This document shows, piece by piece, positions 49,185 to 58,151 of a DNA stretch of 64,000 nucleotides. The DNA is from Croceicoccus hydrothermalis (GTDB taxonomy: Bacteria; Pseudomonadota; Alphaproteobacteria; Sphingomonadales; Sphingomonadaceae). The notes beneath the pieces are model-generated. The model worked only from the letters and a program-made list of their open reading frames with translations. It was not told the origin of the DNA and searched no databases. The DNA is taken from NCBI RefSeq assembly GCF_022378335.1, contig NZ_JAIQCI010000011.1, positions 1-64,000 on the forward strand. The letters run 5' to 3'. The translations under genes and the position numbers were made by a program. How positions within the stretch are numbered: the first letter of the stretch is position 1; every line of letters begins with the position of its first letter.

Positions 49185-51965
49185 TTATGCCGCCTTTGCG
49201 CTGGTCATTTTGGTGTAGAGTTCGAACAGTTTTTCGAGGCGTTCGGTGTCGTTTTTGAAGCGGCGTCCGATGTAGATGCGTTCCAGGACCTCGTCGTTGC
49301 GATCGTGCGTGTGGCGGAGGTTTTCGGGCATCTTCTCCGGATCGTAGAGTTCAGCAATGGTTTTGGGAAAATGCGCCTCGCGGGCGAGGAGGATGTCCTC
49401 GGCGCAGCGGGTCAGATCAGCTTTGTGTTGTGCCTTCAGACCAGTGGTAGGCAAGGGAAACGTGTTCCAACCTAGGGTATTAGAGTAGCGATATCGGGTT
49501 TCGAGCTTGCCGCAGACGGTGGCGATCCAGACCAGATGCAGGTGCGAAGCAATAAGCGAAAGGTGCCAAAGAGGCGCGTCATACAGTCCAAACGCCGCGT
49601 TTGATACAACCGCGCCTCTCGAAAGCGCGCCTACTGGCAGAACATCCCGATTCTCGCTTGTGTGTATGGGGATGATCAACGGCACTTCAGTGCCGCCTTT
49701 TCCATGCCGGATTTCCGCGAAAGCATGCGGCGTAGATGCTTGTTCTTTGGTCTTGGCCTTTGTACTCTTGTTCCTAAATGCTCGAACATTCTCAAGGCGG
49801 CTCGCAATGAATTCTATATTCGATGCCTTCTCTACATCACGGTCGGTAATCCAGAGGCAGTAGCGGAACTTGCCATCAATATATTCATCGCTTCCGAGAT
49901 ACGGCTTGAGATAATCTTTCCCCGTGCCCTTCGCAACGTCTCTGAACTCATGCGATTTGAGAACCAAGCCGCCACCATCAGCGGGCTTGCTTCCATAATC
50001 CATCGGTGTGAGACCATTCAACGGCTTCGAAACTTTCTTCACGATTGTTGTAGAGTTTGGCACTAGGTAAGGGCCGATGACGTCGACACGTCTTTCTAGC
50101 GGATTGTCTGGATCAGTCTCATCGAAGAGTTTGGTGTCTCCCTTTTTCACAGTCAGGCCGACTACAACTACCGTCACGCCAGCATTGTTGGTGGCCAGAT
50201 TCTTCCATTTGAAGGAAGTTCGGGCGAAGTGAATCCTTACCCCAGTCTTCAAAGCCGCGCGCCAAAACGCATCAACCTGCTGTCCTTGGCAGATCGAATT
50301 GGTAGCCACGAAGGCGCAGTCAGTCGCCGCGTCACGGCAAAGCGGGATCGCTTTGGCAACCCAGCCCAAGACGTAATCTAACGACTTCCAACTTGCGGTT
50401 GATGATTCAAATACCCCGGCGAGATCGAGCTTCTCGCGCTCGCTCATTTCGGACTGGCCGCTGTATGGCGGATTTCCGCAGATATACGTTTCGCCGCCCG
50501 CATTTTCGAAATCGATCTCGGCTTGCTCCAAGGGCCTTTCAAACAGATCATCGCCTCTTACCTTTACCCCCGTTCCAGTAGGCGGGCAGAGACTCAGCCA
50601 GTCCATCCGAAGCGCATTGCCGCAGGTGATCCAGTTCTGGCTATCGAGCGGCAGGAAGTCGGCGAGAGCCTCCTTCTGCCCGCGATAAAGCACGTCACAC
50701 TGAAACTCGGCGATGATCAGCGCGAGGCGTGCAATCTCTGCCGGAAAGTCGCGCAATTCGATGCCGCGAAAGTTGGTGAGCGGAATGTCGCTGTCGCGCT
50801 CGCTCTCGCCGCGCCGCTTGTTTATCTCGGCCTCAAATCCGCGCATCTGCTTGTAAGCGATGACGAGAAAGTTGCCCGACCCACAAGCTGGATCGAACAC
50901 CCTGATCTTTGCCATTCGGTTGCGCAGGTTTACCAGCTTGCGGCCATTGTCGCCTGCTTCCTCCAGCTGCTGGCGAAGGTCATCCAGGAACAGCGGGTTC
51001 AGCACCTTCAGAATGTTCGGCACGCTGGTGTAGTGCATGCCGAGCGCTCCGCGCTCCTCATCATCGGCGACCGCCTGGATCATGCTACCGAAGATATCGG
51101 GGTTGATCTGTTTCCAGTTCAGCCCGCCGATATGCAGCAGGTAGCTGCGCGCCATGCGGCTGAAGCGCGGAACCTCCACACTGCCTGAAAACAGCGCGCC
51201 GTTGACATAGGGAAAGGCATCGGCGTGGGGCGGGATGTTCACCGCCTTGCGATAGCGATCGTCCAGCTTGCCTTCGTGCCGCGTGGGCGTGTCCATCGCG
51301 CGAAAGATGTTGGAGATGATCTCGTGCGTGTTGCAACTGTCCCGGTCGCTGAATCGCTCGACCGTAGAGGTGAACAGGCCCTCTCCGTTGAAGATGTCGG
51401 TATCCTCCGCGAAGAAGCAGAAGATCAGCCGGGCCATGAAGTGGTTCATATCAGGCCGGCGCTCCGCCGCGGCCCAGTCGGAGTTCTCTCTCAGCAGCTC
51501 GACATAGAGCTTGTTGAGCTTGCTGGTCGCGCGAATGTCGAAGCTGTTCTCGCGGATTTGCTTGACGGTGGTAATGCCCGCGAGCGGCAGGAATGCGCCG
51601 AAGTGGTTCGGGAAATCGCTGTAGGTGGAGGCGACGGATTCGTCGTTGATCAAATCCTCCGCCTGCAGGTCGACGCCGTCAGTGGCCAGGATGAACTTGG
51701 CTTTCGCCACGCCAGTCTTGGGGCTCTCACGCAGGGCCTTCAGCGTCTCGTCGACCGTGCCCGGATCGCAAGTGGCGATATGGATATTGTTGCGCTGGAG
51801 GACGCCGCCGGGAACGTCCGAGGCATTGGTTGTCCCAACCCGCAATTGCTTCAGCGTATTCGCCTTGCGCCCGAACGCTTCGAGAAACGCGAATGGAAAC
51901 TCCGCCCGGTCAAATGGCTGGGCGGCCAGTTCTGAAATGGCTTCTTCGATCTCGACTGCATTCAT
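49185..51965 (-). CDS. Large N6-adenine DNA methyltransferase (MmeI-like without the nuclease motif)
   Basis: A 926-residue class I SAM-dependent DNA methyltransferase. The family segment LGMHYTSVPNILKVLNPLFL (309-328), motif I DPACGSGNF (358-366) and motif IV NPPY (498-501) identify an adenine-N6 enzyme. The architecture resembles MmeI-type proteins: N-terminal region, helical spacer, methyltransferase, target recognition part and a C-terminal helix bundle. I see no D-E-x-K nuclease motif at the N-terminus, so cutting is probably done by the helicase and GIY-YIG proteins encoded downstream. ATG 51965 is the only good start. Confidence 0.85.
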   Translation of the reverse strand: MNAVEIEEAISELAAQPFDRAEFPFAFLEAFGRKANTLKQLRVGTTNASDVPGGVLQRNNIHIATCDPGTVDETLKALRESPKTGVAKAKFILATDGVDLQAEDLINDESVASTYSDFPNHFGAFLPLAGITTVKQIRENSFDIRATSKLNKLYVELLRENSDWAAAERRPDMNHFMARLIFCFFAEDTDIFNGEGLFTSTVERFSDRDSCNTHEIISNIFRAMDTPTRHEGKLDDRYRKAVNIPPHADAFPYVNGALFSGSVEVPRFSRMARSYLLHIGGLNWKQINPDIFGSMIQAVADDEERGALGMHYTSVPNILKVLNPLFLDDLRQQLEEAGDNGRKLVNLRNRMAKIRVFDPACGSGNFLVIAYKQMRGFEAEINKRRGESERDSDIPLTNFRGIELRDFPAEIARLALIIAEFQCDVLYRGQKEALADFLPLDSQNWITCGNALRMDWLSLCPPTGTGVKVRGDDLFERPLEQAEIDFENAGGETYICGNPPYSGQSEMSEREKLDLAGVFESSTASWKSLDYVLGWVAKAIPLCRDAATDCAFVATNSICQGQQVDAFWRAALKTGVRIHFARTSFKWKNLATNNAGVTVVVVGLTVKKGDTKLFDETDPDNPLERRVDVIGPYLVPNSTTIVKKVSKPLNGLTPMDYGSKPADGGGLVLKSHEFRDVAKGTGKDYLKPYLGSDEYIDGKFRYCLWITDRDVEKASNIEFIASRLENVRAFRNKSTKAKTKEQASTPHAFAEIRHGKGGTEVPLIIPIHTSENRDVLPVGALSRGAVVSNAAFGLYDAPLWHLSLIASHLHLVWIATVCGKLETRYRYSNTLGWNTFPLPTTGLKAQHKADLTRCAEDILLAREAHFPKTIAELYDPEKMPENLRHTHDRNDEVLERIYIGRRFKNDTERLEKLFELYTKMTSAKAA

Positions 51966-52403
51966 AGCGCGACATTAGGCGGGCGGGTGCGCGATCCGCA
52001 ACAACCTATTGAAGGTGGCAGCCCTCGAGGTTTATCTGCTTTCGGGCTGCCGAATGGCTTCGCGCTGAGTGAATGGCAGATAGGGCAGAAGCTGCCGTTC
52101 AAAGCCTGGCCGGCGAACGACGCACCTTGGTCGAGTCTCGTCGGTATGCATCGCACGGCCTATTGCCTGAACCGCCAACATAGCGATCGTAGCGACGAAG
52201 ATCGACAGGAACAGTTCTATCCGCTCTATTCGATCTATACTGGCGCACGCGACAATGGAGCGCGGCATGCCATCGATCAAATTCGTGCTGTCGGCCGCCC
52301 TGACGAACACGACCTCGCTCACGTGCGACTATGCGCGCGCTACGGTCATCTTTGACAGCGACTCGGCGGGGGGAGATTGTTACGATCATAACAAGGAGCA
52401 GAG
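51966..52403. other. Intergenic region between the methyltransferase and TIR loci
   Basis: A 438-base divergent spacer between the methyltransferase gene (leftward) and the TIR cluster (rightward). It should contain both promoters. Frames on either strand (such as minus 52032-52322) have no recognisable motif and I do not call them. AAGGAG precedes the TIR start at its right end. Confidence 0.5.
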
Positions 52404-52952
52404 ATGGTCGAGTTTGTAACGAAGGCCGAGTTGCGCAACTTCGCGGCCAAATTGACTGTCACAGAGCAGGCAACCCTTCGCAAATCTTTGGCGTCACGAT
52501 CCCTTTCTGGCGCAACCTTCCTATCGCATTCGAGCAAAGACGATGCCCTTGTAGTTGGCGCGACGCGAGTGCTCGAAGGGCATGGCGCGACCGTTTACAC
52601 TGACGAGGTGGATCCCGCGATGCCGCCCTATACGAATGAGGAGACAGCCAATCTTCTCAAACAACGAATCCAGCAGACCCGGAAATTTGTCCTGCTGGCC
52701 AGCGCGAACAGCAAGGAGAGCAAATGGGTACCTTGGGAGCTCAGCATCGCCGACGGCTATAAGGGAATGGAGCGCATCGCGCTCTTCCCAGCTGCCGAAA
52801 GTGCGAACGACACCACATGGGCGAGCTGGGAGTATCTGGGTCTTTATCGCCGTATCGTCTGGGGCAAGATGCAAGGCGAAAAGGATCCACTGTGGATGGT
52901 TCACGACTGGAAGCGTAACACCGCTGTCAAACTTAGCAGCTGGTTGGGGTGA
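52404..52952 (+). CDS. TIR-domain protein 1
   Basis: A 182-residue protein. A 35-residue helical N-terminus (TEQATLRKSLASRSLS) leads into a TIR domain: ATFLSHSSKDD (37-47) as box 1, then GATVYTDEVD, and SKWVPWEL with catalytic-Glu candidate Glu112. Bacterial TIR domains of this type hydrolyse or cyclise NAD. The strong site AAGGAG sits seven bases before the ATG. It is the first of four TIR-type genes followed by a SLOG gene on one strand, so it may act as a sensor that makes a nucleotide signal or as a NAD-depleting effector. Confidence 0.85.
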   Translation: MVEFVTKAELRNFAAKLTVTEQATLRKSLASRSLSGATFLSHSSKDDALVVGATRVLEGHGATVYTDEVDPAMPPYTNEETANLLKQRIQQTRKFVLLASANSKESKWVPWELSIADGYKGMERIALFPAAESANDTTWASWEYLGLYRRIVWGKMQGEKDPLWMVHDWKRNTAVKLSSWLG

Positions 52953-53080
52953 GCGGCTTTTTGCCCCTTCCCAAACAGCACGCGGCTCTGCAAAGGTTGA
53001 TATCTGCACCGCTACGTAACGGAAGAGACGAACTCTCGTGTCGAATGTGGCGGATGAACAGATCAGGGTGAGGGTGATTG

Positions 53081-53569
53081 ATGGCAAGACGTGTATTCTT
53101 CAGTTTTCATTATGAACGAGACGTCCGGCGCATTCAGCAGGTTCGCCAGTCTTGGGTCGTTCGGCCCGGCGGCGAAGCCCAACCCTTTTACGACGCTGCG
53201 GCCTTCGAAGAAGCGAAGAAGCGTGCGGGCGGCATCGAGAAATGGATCGAGGATCAGCTAAAAGGTACGTCGGTGACGGTCGTCCTTTACGGCGCGAAAA
53301 CCTATGATCGAGAGTGGGTACGTCACGAGATCAAGCGCAGCTATGAGCTCGGCAAAGGTATACTCGCAATCGACATCCACAGCATCCGCGATCCGCAGGC
53401 AGGCGTCGATGTGCAGGGCGCCAATCCGCTCGGCTATTGGAATATCGAGCGCGGCGGCCGAAAAGTTTATTTTACCGAGCTATACAAGAGCTACGACTGG
53501 GTGCGGGACGACGGCTATCATAATATGCCGACTTGGATCGAAGCCGCCGCTGCTGCCGCGAAGCGCTGA
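53081..53569 (+). CDS. ThsB-like (DUF1863) TIR protein
   Basis: A 162-residue protein of the Thoeris ThsB/DUF1863 type. It begins ARRVFFSFHYERDV, has the WIEDQLKGTSVTVVLYG strand and helix, then WVRHEIKRSYELGKGILAIDIH, which contains the Glu of the active-site helix. In Thoeris, ThsB makes a cyclic ADP-ribose isomer on phage infection that activates ThsA, a protein with a SLOG domain. The SLOG gene three positions downstream makes this comparison relevant. I prefer the second Met (53081), one codon after 53078. Confidence 0.85.
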   Translation: MARRVFFSFHYERDVRRIQQVRQSWVVRPGGEAQPFYDAAAFEEAKKRAGGIEKWIEDQLKGTSVTVVLYGAKTYDREWVRHEIKRSYELGKGILAIDIHSIRDPQAGVDVQGANPLGYWNIERGGRKVYFTELYKSYDWVRDDGYHNMPTWIEAAAAAAKR

Positions 53570-53698
53570 GGCATAATGATCGCGCCCGACGGAAGCACGC
53601 GCCGCGCGACTGGTGGAACAGATCGAAAGGGAGAAGCTTCGTTTAAAACCTGCAGTCGGGTGAACCGGCTCCGCCTCATTTGTTCGCGCTGATTCGGT

Positions 53699-54298
53699 AT
53701 GTATCTCAAAGAGGCGACCGTAAGGCAGCAGGGCATCGCGAGCGCGCTGGGATGGGGCGATGCGGAAACGGCGTTGGCGTTCAAGATGCTGCCGCAGATC
53801 ATACGGTCTCGCTTCGACATCTTCCTTTCGCACGCCGTCCGTGACGCCGAATTGGTTCTGGGCCTTAAGGAGATTCTCGAGGCGACGGGGCGGATCGTCT
53901 ACATCGATTGGATCGACGACCCAGCGCTTGATCGGTCGCAGGTGTCCGGCAAGACGGCGGAAGTTTTGCGCAAGCGCATGCGGGAGAGCGAGAGCCTGCT
54001 CTATCTTCACACCGGGCATTCGCGGGTATCGCGCTGGATGCCATGGGAGCTGGGTTTTTTCGACGGTCTGAAGGGGAATGTGGCCATCCTGCCCGTCATT
54101 CCGGACGATGGCCGCCTCGACTTTGAACGGGAGGAATTTCTGCAAATCTATCCGAAGGTCGATGTCGTCAATGTGACGGGCACGCCGTCACTGCACGTTA
54201 ATCGCGCTCGCCGGACGGAGAGCGGCGACTATCTCTCGTTCAACGCCTGGTTGAAGAGCCCGGATAAGTTGCGCCCCGATTTCGGGCCGGGACGTTGA
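53699..54298 (+). CDS. TIR-domain protein 2
   Basis: A 199-residue protein. Residues 1-38 are helical. The TIR domain begins FDIFLSHAVRDAELV (39-53) and continues TGRIVYIDWIDDP and SRWMPWELGFFDGL, with the catalytic-Glu candidate Glu117. The N-terminus plus TIR layout mirrors TIR protein 1, and the SxW-x-PWEL motif is shared, suggesting duplication followed by divergence. The ribosome site is weak. It ends 20 bases before TIR protein 3. Confidence 0.85.
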   Translation: MYLKEATVRQQGIASALGWGDAETALAFKMLPQIIRSRFDIFLSHAVRDAELVLGLKEILEATGRIVYIDWIDDPALDRSQVSGKTAEVLRKRMRESESLLYLHTGHSRVSRWMPWELGFFDGLKGNVAILPVIPDDGRLDFEREEFLQIYPKVDVVNVTGTPSLHVNRARRTESGDYLSFNAWLKSPDKLRPDFGPGR

Positions 54299-54317
54299 TA
54301 TGTGCCGGAGATTATCG

Positions 54318-55463
54318 ATGGAGAGCGTGACCTACCAGATCGGCTTGCTCGGAGCCGGCATAAAACCATTCGGCGCACAGATCGAAGCCGCGGTACGCGC
54401 GCGCGTGACCGAGATTGGCGATGACCTTGCAGAAGCACTCAGTTTCTTCGGGCCGGGCGAGCAGCCCTCCGCCCGGTGGCCCTCGGTCATCGTTTATGTA
54501 GGCGGGGATACCGTAACAGACGAGGAAGACATCGAGGCAATGATCGCAGCCAGCATCCCGGTGGTGCCGGTCGTATTCGATCTCGAACACTATAGCAGCC
54601 AAGTTCCGCCGGCGCTCAAACCCATCAACGGGAGCGCCGTTGATGCAGCGGCCCCGGATTTCGCCGCGATCGTCAATGTGGTGCTCGAAAATCTCGGGCT
54701 GCTTCGCAAGGCTCGTCGCCTTTTCTTGAGCTATCGCCGCGTTGAATCGACGCCGGTGGCGCAGCAGCTGCGTATCGCTTTCGACGCACAGGGCTATGAC
54801 GCCTTTCTCGACACGAATTCGGTGCCGAAGGGCGATCCGTTCCAGGATGTGCTGTGGCACCGACTGCTCGACAGCGACGTGGTAGTGGTGCTGGGGACCG
54901 AGAACTTCCTAGCCAGCAAATACACCAAGCTGGAAATTGCCAACGCATCCGCGATGGCAGTCGGAATGCTGCAGGTCCTGTGGCCTGGGGTCCAAAGCGA
55001 ACCCTTCGCCAGCCTCGCGGTGCCGTTTCAGCTTGAGGACGCCGATTTCGACGGTAAGCAGCTGAAGAGTGAGACCCTTGTAAGGATCGTTTCAGCGACC
55101 GAAAAACTGCGCGCACGCTGCCTGGCCGCGCGCCATGCCAGCCTTATTGGCGAGTTTTGTGAGGAAGTTCGCCGGATCGGCGGCAATCCGCTCGTCCAGC
55201 CTGAGCGGTTTGTTTTGGCGGAGATGCCTGACGGCCGCCGGATCGCTGCGATCCCCGCAGTCGGCGTCCCGGACGCGCAACGCTATCATGAGGCCAGTTC
55301 ACGCTTTCCGGTCGGCGATCATGGCGCCACCGAAGCGCGCCTGATTTATGATCATCGCGGAATGCTGCCCCAATGGATGAGCTTCCTCGACTGGCTCGAC
55401 GACTTCTTGCCAGTTAAAGGCCTGCGAGTGACAGATACCGCCGCCAAGCTGGGGAGAGTGTGA
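54318..55463 (+). CDS. TIR-domain protein 3 with an additional N-terminal domain
   Basis: A 381-residue protein. Residues 1-130 form a Rossmann-like domain (IGLLGAGIKPFGAQIEAAV and WPSVIVYVGGDTVTDEEDIEAMIAAS), then a TIR domain from RRLFLSYRRVES through GYDAFLDTNSVPKGDPF to ASKYTKLEIANASAM with a catalytic-Glu candidate in KLEIA. The last 110 residues have no known fold. GGAG lies eight bases before ATG 54318, whereas ATG 54300 lies nearer the preceding stop. Its TGA overlaps the SLOG gene start. Confidence 0.8.
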   Translation: MESVTYQIGLLGAGIKPFGAQIEAAVRARVTEIGDDLAEALSFFGPGEQPSARWPSVIVYVGGDTVTDEEDIEAMIAASIPVVPVVFDLEHYSSQVPPALKPINGSAVDAAAPDFAAIVNVVLENLGLLRKARRLFLSYRRVESTPVAQQLRIAFDAQGYDAFLDTNSVPKGDPFQDVLWHRLLDSDVVVVLGTENFLASKYTKLEIANASAMAVGMLQVLWPGVQSEPFASLAVPFQLEDADFDGKQLKSETLVRIVSATEKLRARCLAARHASLIGEFCEEVRRIGGNPLVQPERFVLAEMPDGRRIAAIPAVGVPDAQRYHEASSRFPVGDHGATEARLIYDHRGMLPQWMSFLDWLDDFLPVKGLRVTDTAAKLGRV

Positions 55464-56047
55464 TGCGTTCGATCTTTCTGTCAGCAAGCATCCCAAATCC
55501 CACCCGGCATCCACGCTATTATGAAACGATGGACGTCATCGCGATCCGCGATTCCGTGCGAGCGCTCGCGACCGTTGCCTTGCCCAGCGCCTGTCTGTTC
55601 TGGGGAGGGCATCCCTCGATCACGCCGTTGATCCGCGTCGTAGCGGAGAGTGTCGGTATCACGGGCGGCCCGCACGTCCGCCTATTCCAATCGGCATGGT
55701 TCTCCGACGTCTTGCCCGACGATAACGCGGCTTTCGAGGAATATGCGCTGACTGAGAAGGGGGCGACGCTCGATGAGAGCATCTCCGTCATGCGTCGTCA
55801 CATGTTAGGCTCCGCGCCGTTTGACGCGGCCGTCTTCATCGGCGGCATGGAAGGGATTGAGGTCGAGTTCGATCTTTTTCGCGAGTATCATCCAAACGCA
55901 CCCGTCTTTCCGATCGCCTCGACTGGAGCGGCGGCCAAGCTTCTGTATGAGCGACATGCCGAAGCGCTCAACCTCCCCCCCGAGCTGGAAACGAGCTTCA
56001 CCTATCCGACACTTTTCCGCAGTCTATTGGCTCTGTCGACCAGCTAG
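55463..56047 (+). CDS. SLOG-domain protein of the TIR cassette
   Basis: A 194-residue SLOG-like Rossmann protein. It begins RSIFLSASIPNP and has LFWGGHPSITPLIRVVAES, the family's glycine-rich nucleotide-binding loop, and then VFIGGMEGIEVEFDLFREYHP with PVFPIASTGAAA near the end. SLOG domains bind nucleotides such as ADP-ribose derivatives, and in Thoeris ThsA the SLOG domain senses the TIR product. Here it is a standalone protein translated in an overlap with TIR protein 3 (TGATG). It may sense, bind or process the signal of the upstream TIR proteins. Confidence 0.8.
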   Translation: MRSIFLSASIPNPTRHPRYYETMDVIAIRDSVRALATVALPSACLFWGGHPSITPLIRVVAESVGITGGPHVRLFQSAWFSDVLPDDNAAFEEYALTEKGATLDESISVMRRHMLGSAPFDAAVFIGGMEGIEVEFDLFREYHPNAPVFPIASTGAAAKLLYERHAEALNLPPELETSFTYPTLFRSLLALSTS

Positions 56048-56153
56048 TCTAGGGGACGGGGTCTCACGAGCCCGTTCATTGATGATCAGGATACGGGAAG
56101 CCGGTCGTCCTGCGGTGACATGCCGATGCGGAAACCCGAGACTAAACACCCAA

Positions 56154-58151
56154 TTACGAATGAGTGTTAGTCGGATCCGCCGGGGCTCCCACGGTAGAGA
56201 CGCCACTTGCGGAATGGATCGCCACGCAATCGAGCGCTTGGTCGCGAAGTTCATGCTGCGGAAAACTTCCCAGAGCTTCCCACCAGATGCTGACGGCCTC
56301 ATCCCGCTTGCCCTTATTCCACAGCGCGCCAGCCAGTTCGAAGAACGCGGTACCGTCGGTCGGATCAATCACCGTCGCCTTGCGGAAGGCAGCGACGGCC
56401 TCGTCGTATCGGTCCATATGAAGGTACGCATTTGCGACCTGCACCCAGCTCAAGGCGTCCGGCTGTATCCGTTCAGCTTGGTCTAGGAGGAGCGGAAGAC
56501 TCTCCTCGGGCCGGCCCAGAAACAGCAGTGCCGTGCCTAGGCAGTATCCATATTCCCCTCCATCGAGGTCATATGCCCGGCGATAGCACCGCTCCGCTTC
56601 GTCCCAGTCCTCTTCCTCCTGCGCCCAATGCCCTAGCCGGTCCCATGGCAAGGCTGCATCGGAATCATCAGCCTTCGCAATGTGCTCGTCAAACTCGAGC
56701 CGAAATTCATGGTAGGTTTTGCCAACCTCCACACCCTGACCGCGCAAGTAGAATGTTGCCATTAGGAGCTCGCTTCTGGCACGCGGATGGTCGGGATGCC
56801 GAGCCACGTAACGGCGCCAGAACGTTAGGGCCTGCCGCGCATTGTCCGCAGTGGTCCTTCCGAAGAGCGCGACCAACCTCGCGCACCAAGGCCAAATCCA
56901 AATTTCGTCCTCGGCTCGGCCGAGCATGGTGGTGATCTCGCGAAAAGCAGCGCGTCCCTCGCCCAGGTTAAACAGGGCGTTCATCCTCCAGCCAGCGACG
57001 CCCGACATCGCATTGGGGTGCCTCTTCTCGAAAACAATCTGGTCGAAATGGTCGAGGGCTTCCTGATACCTGCCATGGCGGATGTGGTACTGGCCTAGGG
57101 CGTGATGGGCCTCGGGGAGCGCGGGATCCAGCTCCAGTGCCCGGTGGTAGTGCGACGCCGCCGATACTTCGTCTCCCAGCTGCTCGACGCTCGTCCCTAG
57201 GTTCTTCTCGATCTGCGCCTCTAGGTCCGTCATCCTCGCAATCTTCGGATCGGAAAGGGCCATCTCGTAGGCGGCGCGGGCCTCAACTTCGCGGCCAAGT
57301 GCGGAATAGGCGTTTCCTATCGTATAGTTCAGACTAGCGGGCTCGAAGCGCCCATGCCTGAGCTTGTTCCTAAAGTGCTTGATGGCTGCCCCGACCCGGT
57401 CACGGTCAATTTCCTTGCCATCCATCCCGAAATTGATCTCTGCCATGTACGCTGGCCCCATGGCGTCCGAGCCTAGGCCCAGCACCGCCGCGAACTGGTC
57501 GAAGGCTGCGCTTATGGCGTCGTCGGCGCCCTCTTCGTAGAGATGTTTGAGGAGCTCCGTCGCAGCGCCGCGATCCGCTGGGACATGTATGTCGGGGGCG
57601 CGGCGCCGAAGCAGCGATGGCACTAACGAAGCCGAAGCGCCGATCTGATCCGAGCGGCGGCGACGCGAGGCGATCGCGCTGGAACGTACGAGCGCTGAGT
57701 ATTCACCGAGCCACTCGGCGGTAAGCACCGTACCGAATGTGATGGTTAGCGAATCCTGTTCGGTCCATCCGCGTCCGTGGTGCTCGTACTGCCGAAGTAC
57801 GGACTCCACTGTTCTCACGCGCAATGAGCGAGAGGGTTCGTGGTAACAGACGTAGATGCTGTGTGGCTGAACTAGGAGGTAGTTCAGGTTGGTTCGCGCC
57901 ACCTGAACGCTGACGGAGCCATCCGAGTTGAGCTCACACCGCGTACCCTTAATCTGAACATGTACGCGTGCATTGGATGCCGCCCCTGACCCAACGGCTT
58001 CGATCTGACAGTCGGTTCCGTAATCCCTGCGGTCGCACGCCTGGAGGTCGAACGCTTCGCTGGTGGCGAGCAGGGCGTTGAACGCTGCAACCGCGCGCTC
58101 CTCGATGCCGCGGTTGTCGTCTCGCTTGGGAAATTGATCGAAGTGGTCCAT
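56154..58151 (-). CDS. DUF4365-TPR protein
   Basis: A 665-residue protein. The N-terminal 160 residues resemble DUF4365, a PD-(D/E)xK-type domain: GIEERAVAAFNALLAT, then DRRDYGTDCQIEA and VHVQIKGT (Asp, Gln, Lys core). The remaining region contains about ten tetratricopeptide-like repeats (for example ALDPALPEAHHALGQYHIR-like and VIDPTDGTAFFELAGALWNKG). A nuclease-like domain plus TPR scaffold suggests regulated DNA cleavage or binding. It is convergent with the TIR cassette, about 105 bases from the SLOG stop. Confidence 0.75.
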   Translation of the reverse strand: MDHFDQFPKRDDNRGIEERAVAAFNALLATSEAFDLQACDRRDYGTDCQIEAVGSGAASNARVHVQIKGTRCELNSDGSVSVQVARTNLNYLLVQPHSIYVCYHEPSRSLRVRTVESVLRQYEHHGRGWTEQDSLTITFGTVLTAEWLGEYSALVRSSAIASRRRRSDQIGASASLVPSLLRRRAPDIHVPADRGAATELLKHLYEEGADDAISAAFDQFAAVLGLGSDAMGPAYMAEINFGMDGKEIDRDRVGAAIKHFRNKLRHGRFEPASLNYTIGNAYSALGREVEARAAYEMALSDPKIARMTDLEAQIEKNLGTSVEQLGDEVSAASHYHRALELDPALPEAHHALGQYHIRHGRYQEALDHFDQIVFEKRHPNAMSGVAGWRMNALFNLGEGRAAFREITTMLGRAEDEIWIWPWCARLVALFGRTTADNARQALTFWRRYVARHPDHPRARSELLMATFYLRGQGVEVGKTYHEFRLEFDEHIAKADDSDAALPWDRLGHWAQEEEDWDEAERCYRRAYDLDGGEYGYCLGTALLFLGRPEESLPLLLDQAERIQPDALSWVQVANAYLHMDRYDEAVAAFRKATVIDPTDGTAFFELAGALWNKGKRDEAVSIWWEALGSFPQHELRDQALDCVAIHSASGVSTVGAPADPTNTHS

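Noticed and set aside
53570-53698. Possible gene between the ThsB-like and second TIR genes
   Set aside because: The spacer is under 130 bases and has no start with a ribosome site.
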